Positions 1 to 14,385 of a stretch of 64,000 bases of DNA are shown piece after piece. The stretch lies in NCBI GenBank assembly GCA_949293555.1, contig CASFDV010000001.1, positions 174,605-238,604 of the forward strand, read 5' to 3'. The DNA comes from an uncultured Bacillota bacterium (GTDB lineage: Bacteria > Bacillota_I > Bacilli_A > RFN20 > CAG-826). A program made the position numbers and the translations under genes. The notes under the pieces are model-generated. The model did not search any database. It was not told the DNA's origin and saw only the letters and a list, made by a program, of their open reading frames with translations. The stretch's first letter is position 1. The number at the start of each line of letters is the position of its first letter.

Positions 1-182
1 GTCCTGTCGTAGCCCTTGGCAAGGGCAAGGGCGCGCCTTCCAATCTTGTCCGGGCGGGAGCCGACCTCGCGCTCGATCTTCCCGAGGGAAAGGGAGCCGT
101 AGGCCATGTCCGCGCTCGAGAAGAAGAGCGACCCGCATAGCAGGAAGAAGAGAGCGATGGCGTAGCCGACGATGAGTTCCAT
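1..182 (-). CDS. CNNM (DUF21) membrane protein, N-terminal part, cut by window edge
   Basis: Only the first 60 codons are present; the gene runs off the left edge. The translation starts MELIVGYAIALFFLLCGS and continues FFSSADMAYGSLSL, which is the first membrane helix and the SSAxMA(Y/F) signature of the CNNM/DUF21 transmembrane domain found in CorB/CorC/MpfA-type magnesium and cobalt efflux proteins. Its ATG overlaps the stop of the preceding gene by one base (TGATG), so the two are translationally coupled. That neighbour belongs to the same family, so this is a tandem pair that may form a heterodimer (inference). Whether the CBS and CorC_HlyC parts follow cannot be seen here. Confidence 0.8.
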   Translation of the reverse strand, partial: MELIVGYAIALFFLLCGSLFFSSADMAYGSLSLGKIEREVGSRPDKIGRRALALAKGYDR

Positions 183-1288
183 CACTCGCCCCTCCCGGCC
201 GGGATGAGCTCGTCGAGCACATCGTCCAGCGTGATGATGCCCTTCAGGGCGCCTTGCTCGTCCTTCACGAGGGCGAGATGGATCTTCTCCTCCGTGAGGA
301 CGTTGAACGCGGTGAGCAAATCGTCCCCGTCCTTCACCTCTACGACGTCGAGGAGGACGCTCCGGGGATCGAGGTGCTCGTCCTGGAAATACTCGCGGAA
401 GAACACCTTGGTGGAAAGGATGCCGAGGCAGTTCCCCCTCTCCCCGAAGACAGGGAGCCTCGTGTAGGGCAGGGAAAGGAGGGTGTGCGGCAGGGTCTTG
501 GGCGACATGTCCTCCTCATGGAGAAGGACGGCCTTCTCCACCGGGGTCATCACGTCCCCCGCCTTCTTGTGGGAAAGGGCGAGAGCCTGGCGGAGCATGC
601 CCACTTCCTCGGGCTCGAGAAGCTCCTCTTCTTCCTTCGTGAGCTCGTTTTCGAGAACCGCCTCGTCCGCCTTCTCGAGGATGTCTTCCTTGGAAAGGAG
701 GTTCTCCTCCCCGATGTGGAAGATCTTGTGCACGAGGCGGAGCAGCTGGCGGAACACCCATGAGATCGGGTAAAGGATGACGTAGACGATGAAGTCGGGC
801 CAGGCCAGGAACCTCGCCATCCTGTTCGGGAGGGACTTGGAAAGGATCTTCGGGACCGTGTCGCTCACGACGTATACGAGGAAGGCCATGACGACAGTGG
901 ACAAGATCGCCTCCACCGCGTCCCCGAGCCCATAGGCCTGGCAAATGTTGTAGAAGATGATCGCCGAGATAGAGGACATCAGGGTCTGGACGATGTTGTT
1001 GGCGACCAGGACGGAGACGAGCGTCCCTTCGAACTTCTCCGCGAGGTAGGTCACGATCCAGGCGGTCCTGCTCCCCTTCTCCGACTCCGCCTTGAAGGCG
1101 AAGCGATCGCAGTTGCTGAAAGCGTTCTCGCTCGCCGAAAAGATCGCGCTCACGAGAAGGAGCACGGCGATAAGGACCCATGCCCCCCACATGGGCATGC
1201 CAAGGACACGGACGGAATCCAAGGTCTGTTCCGGTAGAGCGTCTAGGACGGGGAGTAGCAATCGACAAGGACCAGCAGGATCTGACAT
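182..1288 (-). CDS. CNNM-CBS (CorC/HlyC-type) membrane transporter
   Basis: 368-residue protein with an N-terminal CNNM/DUF21 membrane domain (signature FSASENAFSN after the first helix, then hydrophobic helices with VVSDTVPKILSKSLPNR) and a cytosolic CBS pair beginning near GDVMTPVEKAVLL and ending ITLDDVLDELIPAG, the typical CBS2 end. The family moves Mg2+ or related divalent cations across the plasma membrane. No clear C-terminal CorC_HlyC domain follows the CBS pair; the protein stops right after it. The start is uncertain: I chose the ATG 3 nt downstream of a predicted transcription start. An in-frame TTG six codons upstream and an ATG at about 1195 are alternatives, and none has a good Shine-Dalgarno site. 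It is the first gene of a two-gene unit with the partial CNNM gene. Confidence 0.85.
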   Translation of the reverse strand: MSDPAGPCRLLLPVLDALPEQTLDSVRVLGMPMWGAWVLIAVLLLVSAIFSASENAFSNCDRFAFKAESEKGSRTAWIVTYLAEKFEGTLVSVLVANNIVQTLMSSISAIIFYNICQAYGLGDAVEAILSTVVMAFLVYVVSDTVPKILSKSLPNRMARFLAWPDFIVYVILYPISWVFRQLLRLVHKIFHIGEENLLSKEDILEKADEAVLENELTKEEEELLEPEEVGMLRQALALSHKKAGDVMTPVEKAVLLHEEDMSPKTLPHTLLSLPYTRLPVFGERGNCLGILSTKVFFREYFQDEHLDPRSVLLDVVEVKDGDDLLTAFNVLTEEKIHLALVKDEQGALKGIITLDDVLDELIPAGRGE

Positions 1289-1297
1289 ATCGGCAAG

Positions 1298-1326
1298 AAG
1301 ATACAAAAAAGCAAGGAGAGGCGCAA
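1298..1326 (-). promoter_or_regulatory. Promoter of the CNNM pair
   Basis: On the minus strand TTGCGC (1326-1321), a 17-base spacer and TATCTT (1303-1298). The expected start of transcription falls about 3 nt before the ATG at 1288, which would give an almost leaderless mRNA and explains the missing ribosome binding site. The -35 box is of the TTGC type seen repeatedly in this window. Confidence 0.5.
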
Positions 1327-1349
1327 GTATCGCCTAGCGGATATGGAAA

Positions 1350-1368
1350 AGCCCCCGGAAGGGGGGCT
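1350..1368 (-). terminator. Rho-independent terminator after the YbjN-like pair
   Basis: Minus-strand AGCCCCC / GGGGGCT stem with a short CTTCC loop, followed directly by TTTT. It lies about 70 bases downstream of the first YbjN-like stop codon and separates that unit from the CNNM pair. Confidence 0.8.
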
Positions 1369-1438
1369 AATCAAGGAACTATGGAGTTTTAGAAGGAAAT
1401 CGGAACTTTAACCTCGGAATAGAAGAAATATTGACTTT

Positions 1439-1951
1439 CTAGGAAACCAGGAAGCGTTCCCGGAAAGTATCGAAGTCCTCCGTCCTCCCGTCGGCGACCC
1501 GCAGGAGCTCCTCCATCTCGGTGTCGGACCAGAGGGAGACGCGGACCACCGTGTCGAAGGCGATCTGCTTCCAGTCCTCCCCCTCGAAGAAGGGGAGGCA
1601 TTCGATGCGGACGATCCTTTCATCCAGGTCGAGGAGGTAGCGCCCGCAGGGATCGGAGACGCTGTTGGCGAACCCGATGGCTTCCATCAGGAGCGCCCGG
1701 TCCACGGGCTTCACGGCTATCGCCGAGTAGACGTTCGCCCACGTAAGCTCGCCTTGCTTCGCCTCGCCTTCCGGGAGCTCGACGAAAACCTCGAAGGAGG
1801 ATTTGCCGGGCACCTTGGAGACATAGGGCACCTTGATGCGGCCGCCCTCTTCCTCGAACTTCAGGTTATGCTCCCGGAGCCCCGCCCGGACGGCGGCCTT
1901 CCTGGCGTCGCTCTTCGACGCGAAGGAATCGAAATTCATCTTCCCGAACAT
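1439..1951 (-). CDS. YbjN-like / type III-chaperone-fold protein (tentative), copy 2
   Basis: 170-residue soluble protein with no signal peptide or membrane segment. The pattern of an N-terminal helix, a beta sheet (GRIKVPYVSKVPGKSSFEV), a central helix (LLMEAIGFANSVS) and a second sheet (GRYLLDLDERIVRIECL) resembles YbjN-family proteins, a fold shared with type III secretion chaperones. I cannot give a function. GGAGG precedes the ATG at a good distance. It follows a second protein of the same size and layout by only three bases, so the two are probably a paralogous, co-translated pair; a heterodimer is possible (inference). Confidence 0.6.
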   Translation of the reverse strand: MFGKMNFDSFASKSDARKAAVRAGLREHNLKFEEEGGRIKVPYVSKVPGKSSFEVFVELPEGEAKQGELTWANVYSAIAVKPVDRALLMEAIGFANSVSDPCGRYLLDLDERIVRIECLPFFEGEDWKQIAFDTVVRVSLWSDTEMEELLRVADGRTEDFDTFRERFLVS

Positions 1952-1954
1952 ACG

Positions 1955-2461
1955 CTAGCCTCCGAATGCATCGTCGCGGAATTCCTCGAGGTTCTTGTAG
2001 CCCCCCGAGAGGGCCTTCCTCAAGTACGGGAAGTAGTCGAACCCGGCGGTCGCGCTCATGTCGACATAGGCGCGCATCAGGTCGTCGGAGATCTCGCCGC
2101 CCCTGTAGTAGAAGCTGATGTCGAAGATCAGCATGTCCCCCTCGTCCTCGTCCTCCTCGACCCTGACCGAGCCCATGACGAGGGAAAGGTTCACGAGGTT
2201 CAGCGCCTCGAGGAAAAGGGGGAGGTCGTTCTGCTCTCCAAGGGGGAGGTCCTTGACGGTGAAATGGAGGCGAATGAAGTCCTGGGTATCGCTCCGGTGG
2301 GAAGTCTCCCCCGAAAGGATGATGTCGACGACCTTCCCGCCCCCGCTCTTCATGGGGATGCAGATGCCTTCCTGCTGCTGGCGGAACTCGAATCCGCAGC
2401 GCCCAGCGCATTTGGCGAAGGCCGCGATGCCTTCGTTCTTCAGTTCCTGGAACTTGCTCAC
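1955..2461 (-). CDS. YbjN-like / type III-chaperone-fold protein (tentative), copy 1
   Basis: 168-residue soluble protein starting at GTG with GGAGGAG upstream. It shares secondary-structure layout with the next gene: helix with FAKCAGRCGFEFR, strands GICIPM and VVDIILSGE, helix LPLFLEALNLVNLSLVMGSVRVE, strand LIFDISFYYRG and a terminal helical part. The similarity to the YbjN-like family is structural and weak, so the family call is tentative. Five Asp/Glu in a row (EEDEDEGD) make an acidic loop in the middle. It lies 56 bases after the bile-salt-hydrolase-like gene with no terminator visible between them, so it may be co-transcribed with it. Confidence 0.55.
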   Translation of the reverse strand: MSKFQELKNEGIAAFAKCAGRCGFEFRQQQEGICIPMKSGGGKVVDIILSGETSHRSDTQDFIRLHFTVKDLPLGEQNDLPLFLEALNLVNLSLVMGSVRVEEDEDEGDMLIFDISFYYRGGEISDDLMRAYVDMSATAGFDYFPYLRKALSGGYKNLEEFRDDAFGG

Positions 2462-2517
2462 TGCCGCTCCTCCTTTTTCAAGGAAATTAAACCACCGCAG
2501 GGAAATCGCACCAAGCG

Positions 2518-3435
2518 TCAGGGAAGGACAAGTTCCTTCCCCTCGAGGGCCAAGGAACGGAAGGAGAAGCGCTCCTCCTCCCCCTCCTCCCTCCGGATGG
2601 CGTACACCCCGTCGTCCAGATCCATCAGGGACTGGTAGAGGGTCACCTCGTCCCGTCCCTCCTCGTCCTTCACCACGCCTCTGGGGAAGCTGACGGAATC
2701 AAGGATCTTCCAGAAGGCCCTCTCGTCCTTCCCCTCAAGGAAGCGGTTCAAGTAGGCGGCCTTCTGGAAACGGGAAGGGGCCGTCCAGTCGCCCGGAAGG
2801 CCATAGGTCCCCCCTCCCACCCCGAGGGCGGGCAGACCGAGCCCCATCCGGTCCTCCATGCCAAGGGGGCCGATCCCCCTGAGGCGGCGGAGCATCTCCA
2901 GCTGCACGGGGAAGGAAGGGCTGTTCGTCAGCACTCCGACGGGGTTCTCGTATATGTGGAGCCCGTCCATGTCGCTTTCGATCACGTAGGAGCGCTCCTT
3001 GTCCGCAAGGATGTGGTGGAGGGGCGCCAGAGGAAGCTTCTCGGAGAAAGGCTCGTTCACGAGGGAGCACTCCTTTAGGAAGGAGACCGCCTCATCCGCA
3101 TCGGAAAACTTCCCAAGGACATAGGTGAAAAGCTCATAAGGGGCAAGCGCCTTCTTTCCCTCCGAGGCCTTCTGGGGATAGAAGGCGAGCCCGGGGTAGT
3201 TCAGCCCCGCCAGGGCGAGCCCCTTCTCGTTCATCGCGTCGAAATACAGGGGATAGCCTCCCATGGGAAGGGCCGCCCCGAGGATTGCCAGATGATGCTC
3301 CAGAACCCCCAGGTGATGAGAAAGGAGGGGATGATTCCTTGGAGAAAGGACTACCACTTCCCCGAACCTCGTCGAGACATCGAGGTTCCTGCCGAAAAGG
3401 ACATGGTCGCCTTTCCTATGGACTGCCGTGCACAT
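2518..3435 (-). CDS. bsh: Choloylglycine hydrolase family enzyme (bile salt hydrolase / penicillin V acylase type)
   Basis: 305-residue Ntn-hydrolase. I chose the ATG that places Cys at position 2 (MCTAVH), because in this family Met removal exposes Cys as the nucleophile; the six-codon upstream extension is therefore rejected. The active-site set is complete: Cys2, Arg16 and Asp19 (FGRNLD), Asn79 (GLNYPGLAFY), Asn171 (LTNSPSF) and Arg222 (SRFQKAA). There is no signal peptide, so the enzyme is cytoplasmic, as for most gut bile salt hydrolases. The family cleaves the amide bond of glycine- or taurine-conjugated bile acids, or of penicillin V; motifs alone do not separate the two. No Shine-Dalgarno site precedes the ATG, and a TATAAT box sits exactly 6 nt upstream, so the transcript is probably leaderless. 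Confidence 0.85.
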   Translation of the reverse strand: MCTAVHRKGDHVLFGRNLDVSTRFGEVVVLSPRNHPLLSHHLGVLEHHLAILGAALPMGGYPLYFDAMNEKGLALAGLNYPGLAFYPQKASEGKKALAPYELFTYVLGKFSDADEAVSFLKECSLVNEPFSEKLPLAPLHHILADKERSYVIESDMDGLHIYENPVGVLTNSPSFPVQLEMLRRLRGIGPLGMEDRMGLGLPALGVGGGTYGLPGDWTAPSRFQKAAYLNRFLEGKDERAFWKILDSVSFPRGVVKDEEGRDEVTLYQSLMDLDDGVYAIRREEGEEERFSFRSLALEGKELVLP

Positions 3436-3441
3436 GCCTAG

Positions 3442-3447
3442 ATTATA
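3442..3447 (-). promoter_or_regulatory. -10 box placing the transcription start at the bsh ATG
   Basis: A perfect TATAAT on the minus strand is separated from the ATG by CTAGGC (6 nt), so the normal -10 to +1 distance puts the first transcribed base at or within a base of the A of ATG. No good -35 hexamer is visible 16-18 bases further up, and no purine-rich ribosome binding site exists. Confidence 0.5.
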
Positions 3448-3545
3448 AGGCAAAGGGAGGCCTCTCGTTTCTCTTCCTAAAATACGCCCGGTGCATGGAG
3501 AAGATAGTTTTCGAATAACCCTGCAATTCGCATGGATAATGAAAG

Positions 3546-3569
3546 AAAAGGCCCCTTTCGGAGCCTTTT
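3546..3569 (-). terminator. Terminator of the rplK-rpoC operon
   Basis: Minus-strand AAAAGGC-T-CC, GAAA loop, GG-G-GCCTTTT: a 10-bp stem (one T-G wobble) ending in a T-run, 16 bases after the rpoC stop. Confidence 0.85.
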
Positions 3570-3584
3570 GAGAAGAATTCCGGA

Positions 3585-7568
<3,984 letters not shown>

Positions 7569-7582
7569 ACGCTCTCCCTTCA

Positions 7583-11334
<3,752 letters not shown>

Positions 11335-11338
<4 letters not shown>

Positions 11339-11946
11339 TGCTGCTCCTTCGTTCTGGTTGCTTCGATCACCCAGTAGCCCTTCTCGCGGGCGATCCTTTC
11401 CGCCTTCCCGAAGAGTCCCTCGAGATGGCGGAGGGCGCTCGGGGCGCCCTGTTCCTTGCGGATCACGACGAGAAGCCTTCCTCCGGGAAGAAGATGCGCC
11501 AGGGCCCCTTGGTAGATGGCCTGGCAGGTCTTCTTCCCCGCGCGGATCGGCGGGTTCGTCAGGATGGTGTCGAAGTGGTCGGAGATGGCGGAGAACGCGT
11601 CGCTTTCGACGAACGTCGCCTGCGAGGAGACGCCGATCCTCTCGGCGTTCCTCTTCGCGAGGGCGAGGGCCCGCGGGTTCACGTCGGAGAGCGTGACGCG
11701 CCGCGACGGGTCCAGGGCGGCAAGGAGCAGTCCGATCGCTCCCGCGCCGCACCCGACGTCGAGGATGCTCTTCCCCAGGGGCAGGGGGGCGGCGGTCTCT
11801 AGAAGAAGCCGCGTGCCCTTGTCGAGCCCATGCTTGGAGAACACCCCGTTGTCGCCCAGGAAGGGCCATTCCCTCCCGAAGAGAGTGAAACCCGCGTCGA
11901 TCTCTCGATGCGGGAGGCTCTCGTCGTTCACGAAGTAATGGCTCAT
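11335..11946 (-). CDS. Class I SAM-dependent methyltransferase, RsmC/YbxB-like
   Basis: 203-residue methyltransferase with the SAM-binding loop ILDVGCGAGAIGLLLA, the acidic strand end VTLSDVNPRALALA, and the catalytic NPPI motif (ILTNPPIRAGK) of N-methyltransferases that modify rRNA guanine or adenine, as in RsmC. The start was set at MSHYFVNDESLPHRE, which matches the short Bacillus YbxB form; a longer open frame upstream runs back through the rplL-rsmC attenuator and is rejected. The position between rplL and rpoB is the same as ybxB in Bacillus. The stop overlaps the rpoB start by four bases. The G-rich stretch just before the start can pair with a following CCTCCC, so part of the ribosome binding site may be folded. 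Confidence 0.88.
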
Positions 11947-11975
11947 CGGGAGGAACCCCCCTAAGGCGGCAAAAT

Positions 11976-12009
11976 CCCTGTCCCGGGAGGACGGTATCCC
12001 GGGGCAGGG
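11976..12009 (-). terminator. Attenuator between rplL and rsmC-rpoB-rpoC
   Basis: Minus-strand CCCTG(C)CCCGGGA ... TCCCGGG(A)CAGGG, a stem of about 12 bp with small bulges, followed by ATTTTG. Because the essential rpoBC genes lie downstream with no other promoter visible, this is best read as a partial terminator that lowers polymerase subunit output relative to ribosomal proteins, as known at the same place in Escherichia coli. Confidence 0.7.
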
Positions 12010-12031
12010 CGGTCGATGAAAGGTTGCGAGA

Positions 12032-12418
12032 CTACTTGATCTCGACTTCGGCGCCCGTGTCGGCGAGCGTCTTCTTGTGGGCCTCGGCCTCGACCGGAGA
12101 GAGCTTCTCCTTGATCGCGACCGGCGCGCCGTCGACGAGCTTCTTGGCATCCATGAGGCCAAGGCCGGTGATGGCCTGGACGGCCTTGATGACGGCGACC
12201 TTGCTGCCGGTGCCGATGCCCTTGAGGATGAGGCTGACCTCGGTCGGCCCCTTCTGGGCGGGGCCCTCCTCCTCGGCCGGGGCCGCGGCGGCGGCCACGG
12301 GGGCGGCGGCGGTGACGCCGAACTTCTCGCAGACGGCGTCCACGAGCGCCTTGAGCTCGAGGGCGGTCATCTGGGAGAGGGTGTCGAGAATCTGTTCGTT
12401 GGTAAGCTTTTCAGCCAT
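12032..12418 (-). CDS. rplL: 50S ribosomal protein bL12 (L7/L12)
   Basis: 128-residue stalk protein. It has an N-terminal dimerisation domain (KLTNEQILDTLSQMTALELKALV), an Ala-rich hinge and a C-terminal factor-binding domain (SLILKGIGTGSKVAVIKAV, TGLGLMDAKKLVDGAP). Preceded by GGAGG. It lies 18 bases after rplJ, and the two are regulated together by the L10 leader. High expression relative to rpoBC is expected because an attenuator follows. Confidence 0.97.
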   Translation of the reverse strand: MAEKLTNEQILDTLSQMTALELKALVDAVCEKFGVTAAAPVAAAAAPAEEEGPAQKGPTEVSLILKGIGTGSKVAVIKAVQAITGLGLMDAKKLVDGAPVAIKEKLSPVEAEAHKKTLADTGAEVEIK

Positions 12419-12436
12419 GGGAATCTTCCTCCTTCA

Positions 12437-12931
12437 TTAGGCGGCCTCGCCCGGCTGGGCGATGGCATCGACGGCGCGGGCGAAGCCGGCCATCGGTTCG
12501 TTGAGAACCATGCAGAACATGGAGAGCAGCGCTTCCTTCGTGGGAAGCTTGGCGACGGCCTTCAGCCCGTCCCCGTCCAGCGGCTGGCCCTCGACGATCC
12601 CGCCCTTGAGGACGAGATGCTCGTGGTAGCGGCTGAACTTATAGAGGACGCTCGCGCCCGCGGGCGCGTCCTTGGCGAAGACGAAGGCGTTGGGGCCCTC
12701 GAGGATGTCCCCGAGGGAGCTGGCCTTCTCCTCCCCGAGAGCGCGGCGCACCATCGTGTTCTTGTACACCTTGATGCGGGCGTCCTTCTCGGCGAGCTTC
12801 TTCCTGAGCTCGGAGAGCTCGGCCACGGTGAGGCCGTGGTAGCTGACGATGGCGAAGCCGGCGTTCTCGTCGAGGCCCTTGCGGATTTCCTCGACGGCGA
12901 CCTTCTTCGCCTCGAGCGCTTCTTGGTTCAT
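12437..12931 (-). CDS. rplJ: 50S ribosomal protein uL10
   Basis: 164-residue base of the L12 stalk. Recognisable by EAKKVAVEEIRKGLDENAGFA, VAELSELRKKLAEKDARIKVYKNTMVRRAL and a C-terminal helix for L12 dimers. AAAGGAGGAAAGG precedes the ATG. The 163-base stretch before it carries the L10 autoregulatory leader, so free L10-L12 complex should repress its own translation (family knowledge). Confidence 0.96.
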   Translation of the reverse strand: MNQEALEAKKVAVEEIRKGLDENAGFAIVSYHGLTVAELSELRKKLAEKDARIKVYKNTMVRRALGEEKASSLGDILEGPNAFVFAKDAPAGASVLYKFSRYHEHLVLKGGIVEGQPLDGDGLKAVAKLPTKEALLSMFCMVLNEPMAGFARAVDAIAQPGEAA

Positions 12932-13094
12932 GCTCCTTTCCTCCTTTCCTTGTTGTGCCTTGCGGCTATGTTCGCGACGCTGGGAAGCCGGACGGAGCCA
13001 CGTGTTGGATCCCTCGGCAAGGTTGCTTCTTTTGAGGCGCTTTCGCCCCTTGCTTTCTCAGGCACCCGGCGGTTCGCTCTAGTGGTTCTCCCGA
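12932..13094 (-). promoter_or_regulatory. Ribosomal protein L10 (rplJ) leader
   Basis: The rplA-rplJ gap is 163 bases, far longer than neighbouring gaps, and contains GGTGCCTGAGAAAGC followed by GC-rich complementary segments (GGGGCGAAAGCGCCTC). This position and the GGTGCCTGAG-like element match the known L10 leader, in which the L10(L12)4 complex binds a kink-turn. A covariance-model search was not possible, so the call rests on place and motif. Confidence 0.6.
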
Positions 13095-13784
13095 TCAGTT
13101 CCGGGAGGGGAAGGTGACCTTGAGCCCGGGGCCCATGGTCGTGTGGATGACGACGTTCTGGATGAAGGAGCCCTTCACGCTGGAGGGACGGGAGCGGCTG
13201 ATCGCCTCCGCCACGGCGTTGAGGTTGTCGAGGATGTCCTGGTCGCTGAACCCGCAGCGGGCGACGGAGATGTTGAGGTTCCCGTTCCGGTCGACCCGGT
13301 AGGCGATCTTGCCCTTCTTGATCTCGTCGACGGCCTTGGCGATCTCCATCGTCACGGTGCCGGTCCTCGGGTTCGGCATGAGGCCCTTCGGGCCGAGGAG
13401 GCGGCCCATCTTCCCGAGCTCGCCCATCATGTCGGGGGTGGCGACGATGACATCGAAGTCGAACCAGTTCTCGCGCTGGATCTTCTCGAGCATCTCCTTG
13501 CCGCCCACGTAGTCGGCGCCGGCCTTCCTGGCCTCTTCCTCCTTCGTGCCGGTCACGACGAGGACCTTCTTGGTCTTGCCGTTCCCGTGGGGAAGGACGA
13601 GGGTGCCGCGCACGAGCTGGTCGGCGAGGGTCGGGTTGACGTTCAGCCGGAAGCTGATGTCGATGGTGCTGTCGAACTTGGTGACGCTCGTCTTCTTGAG
13701 GAGGGGGATCGCCTCCTCGAAGGTGTAGACGCGGCCCGGCTCGATGAGCTTCAGGGCCTCGCGATACTTCTTTCCGCGCTTCAT
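13095..13784 (-). CDS. rplA: 50S ribosomal protein uL1
   Basis: 229-residue L1 with the usual GKKYREALKLIEPGRVYTFEEAI start, the domain II block GRLLGPKGLMPNPRTGTV and the C-terminal SSVKGSFIQNVVIHTTMGPGLKV. It binds 23S rRNA at the E-site stalk and, in many bacteria, its own mRNA. It starts one base after the rplK stop, so the two are translationally coupled. Confidence 0.97.
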   Translation of the reverse strand: MKRGKKYREALKLIEPGRVYTFEEAIPLLKKTSVTKFDSTIDISFRLNVNPTLADQLVRGTLVLPHGNGKTKKVLVVTGTKEEEARKAGADYVGGKEMLEKIQRENWFDFDVIVATPDMMGELGKMGRLLGPKGLMPNPRTGTVTMEIAKAVDEIKKGKIAYRVDRNGNLNISVARCGFSDQDILDNLNAVAEAISRSRPSSVKGSFIQNVVIHTTMGPGLKVTFPSRN

Positions 13785-13785
13785 C

Positions 13786-14196
13786 CTAGCGATCCACGGC
13801 GATGCCCATCTGGCGCGCCGAGCCCTCCACGATTCTCTTCGCGGCCTCGATGTCCGCGCAGTTGAGGTCCGGAAGCTTGTAGGCGGCGATCTCCTCGAGC
13901 TGCTTCTCGGTGATGTGCCCGACGATCTGCTTGGGATTGCCGGAGCCTTTCTTGATGCCGGCGGCGCGGAGCAGTCTCTCCGCGACCGGGCTGGTCTTGA
14001 TGACGAAGTCGAACGACTTGTCCTCGTAGGCGGTGATGATGACGGGCACCGTCTCCCCCTTGCGGTCGGCCGTCTTCGCGTTGAAGTCCGTGCAGAACTT
14101 GTTCATCACGACGCCGGCGCTGGCGAGCTTCGGTCCGGGACGGGCCTCCCCTCCGGGGAGCTCGAGCCGCAGGACCTTGGTGATCTTTTTGGCCAT
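13786..14196 (-). CDS. rplK: 50S ribosomal protein uL11
   Basis: 136-residue L11, starting at MAKKITKVLRLELPGG after AAGGAGG; a 24-codon upstream extension lacks a binding site and is rejected. The conserved PVIITAYEDKSFDFVIKTSP and C-terminal rRNA-binding GNPKQIVGHITEKQLEEIA are present. Compared with the family, the start is KVLRLELPGGEARPGP, where most bacteria have KLQIPAGKANPAP. First gene of the rplKAJL-rsmC-rpoBC operon; in Bacillus nusG lies directly upstream, here separated by metal-resistance and membrane genes. Confidence 0.95.
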   Translation of the reverse strand: MAKKITKVLRLELPGGEARPGPKLASAGVVMNKFCTDFNAKTADRKGETVPVIITAYEDKSFDFVIKTSPVAERLLRAAGIKKGSGNPKQIVGHITEKQLEEIAAYKLPDLNCADIEAAKRIVEGSARQMGIAVDR

Positions 14197-14283
14197 GTGG
14201 TTCCTCCTTGTGGAATGTATGGCGGTGGTTGTCGGGGCATATCGCCTTGCCCCATCCACCGGGTGCACTCACGTGCGAGCGGG

Positions 14284-14312
14284 ATTATGCGCACGCGGGA
14301 AGCGGGAAGCAA
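14284..14312 (-). promoter_or_regulatory. Promoter of the rplK-rpoC operon
   Basis: Minus-strand TTGCTT (14312-14307), 17-base spacer, CATAAT (14289-14284), about 90 bases upstream of rplK. It closely resembles the rpsJ operon promoter: both have TTGCTT, a CCCGCGTG/CCACGCGTG-type spacer and CC right after the -10. This suggests shared control of the two ribosomal operons. Confidence 0.6.
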
Positions 14313-14385
14313 GGAAAAGTTGGTCAAAGTCCCCATCCTCGTTCCTGTGGGGAAAAGGCTGGTTTTCGCGTCAAGCCCATGAACC

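Noticed and set aside
11947..12162. Long N-terminal extension of the RsmC-like methyltransferase
   Set aside because: The extra frame runs through the attenuator hairpin and into rplL codons, and the shorter start matches the family length.
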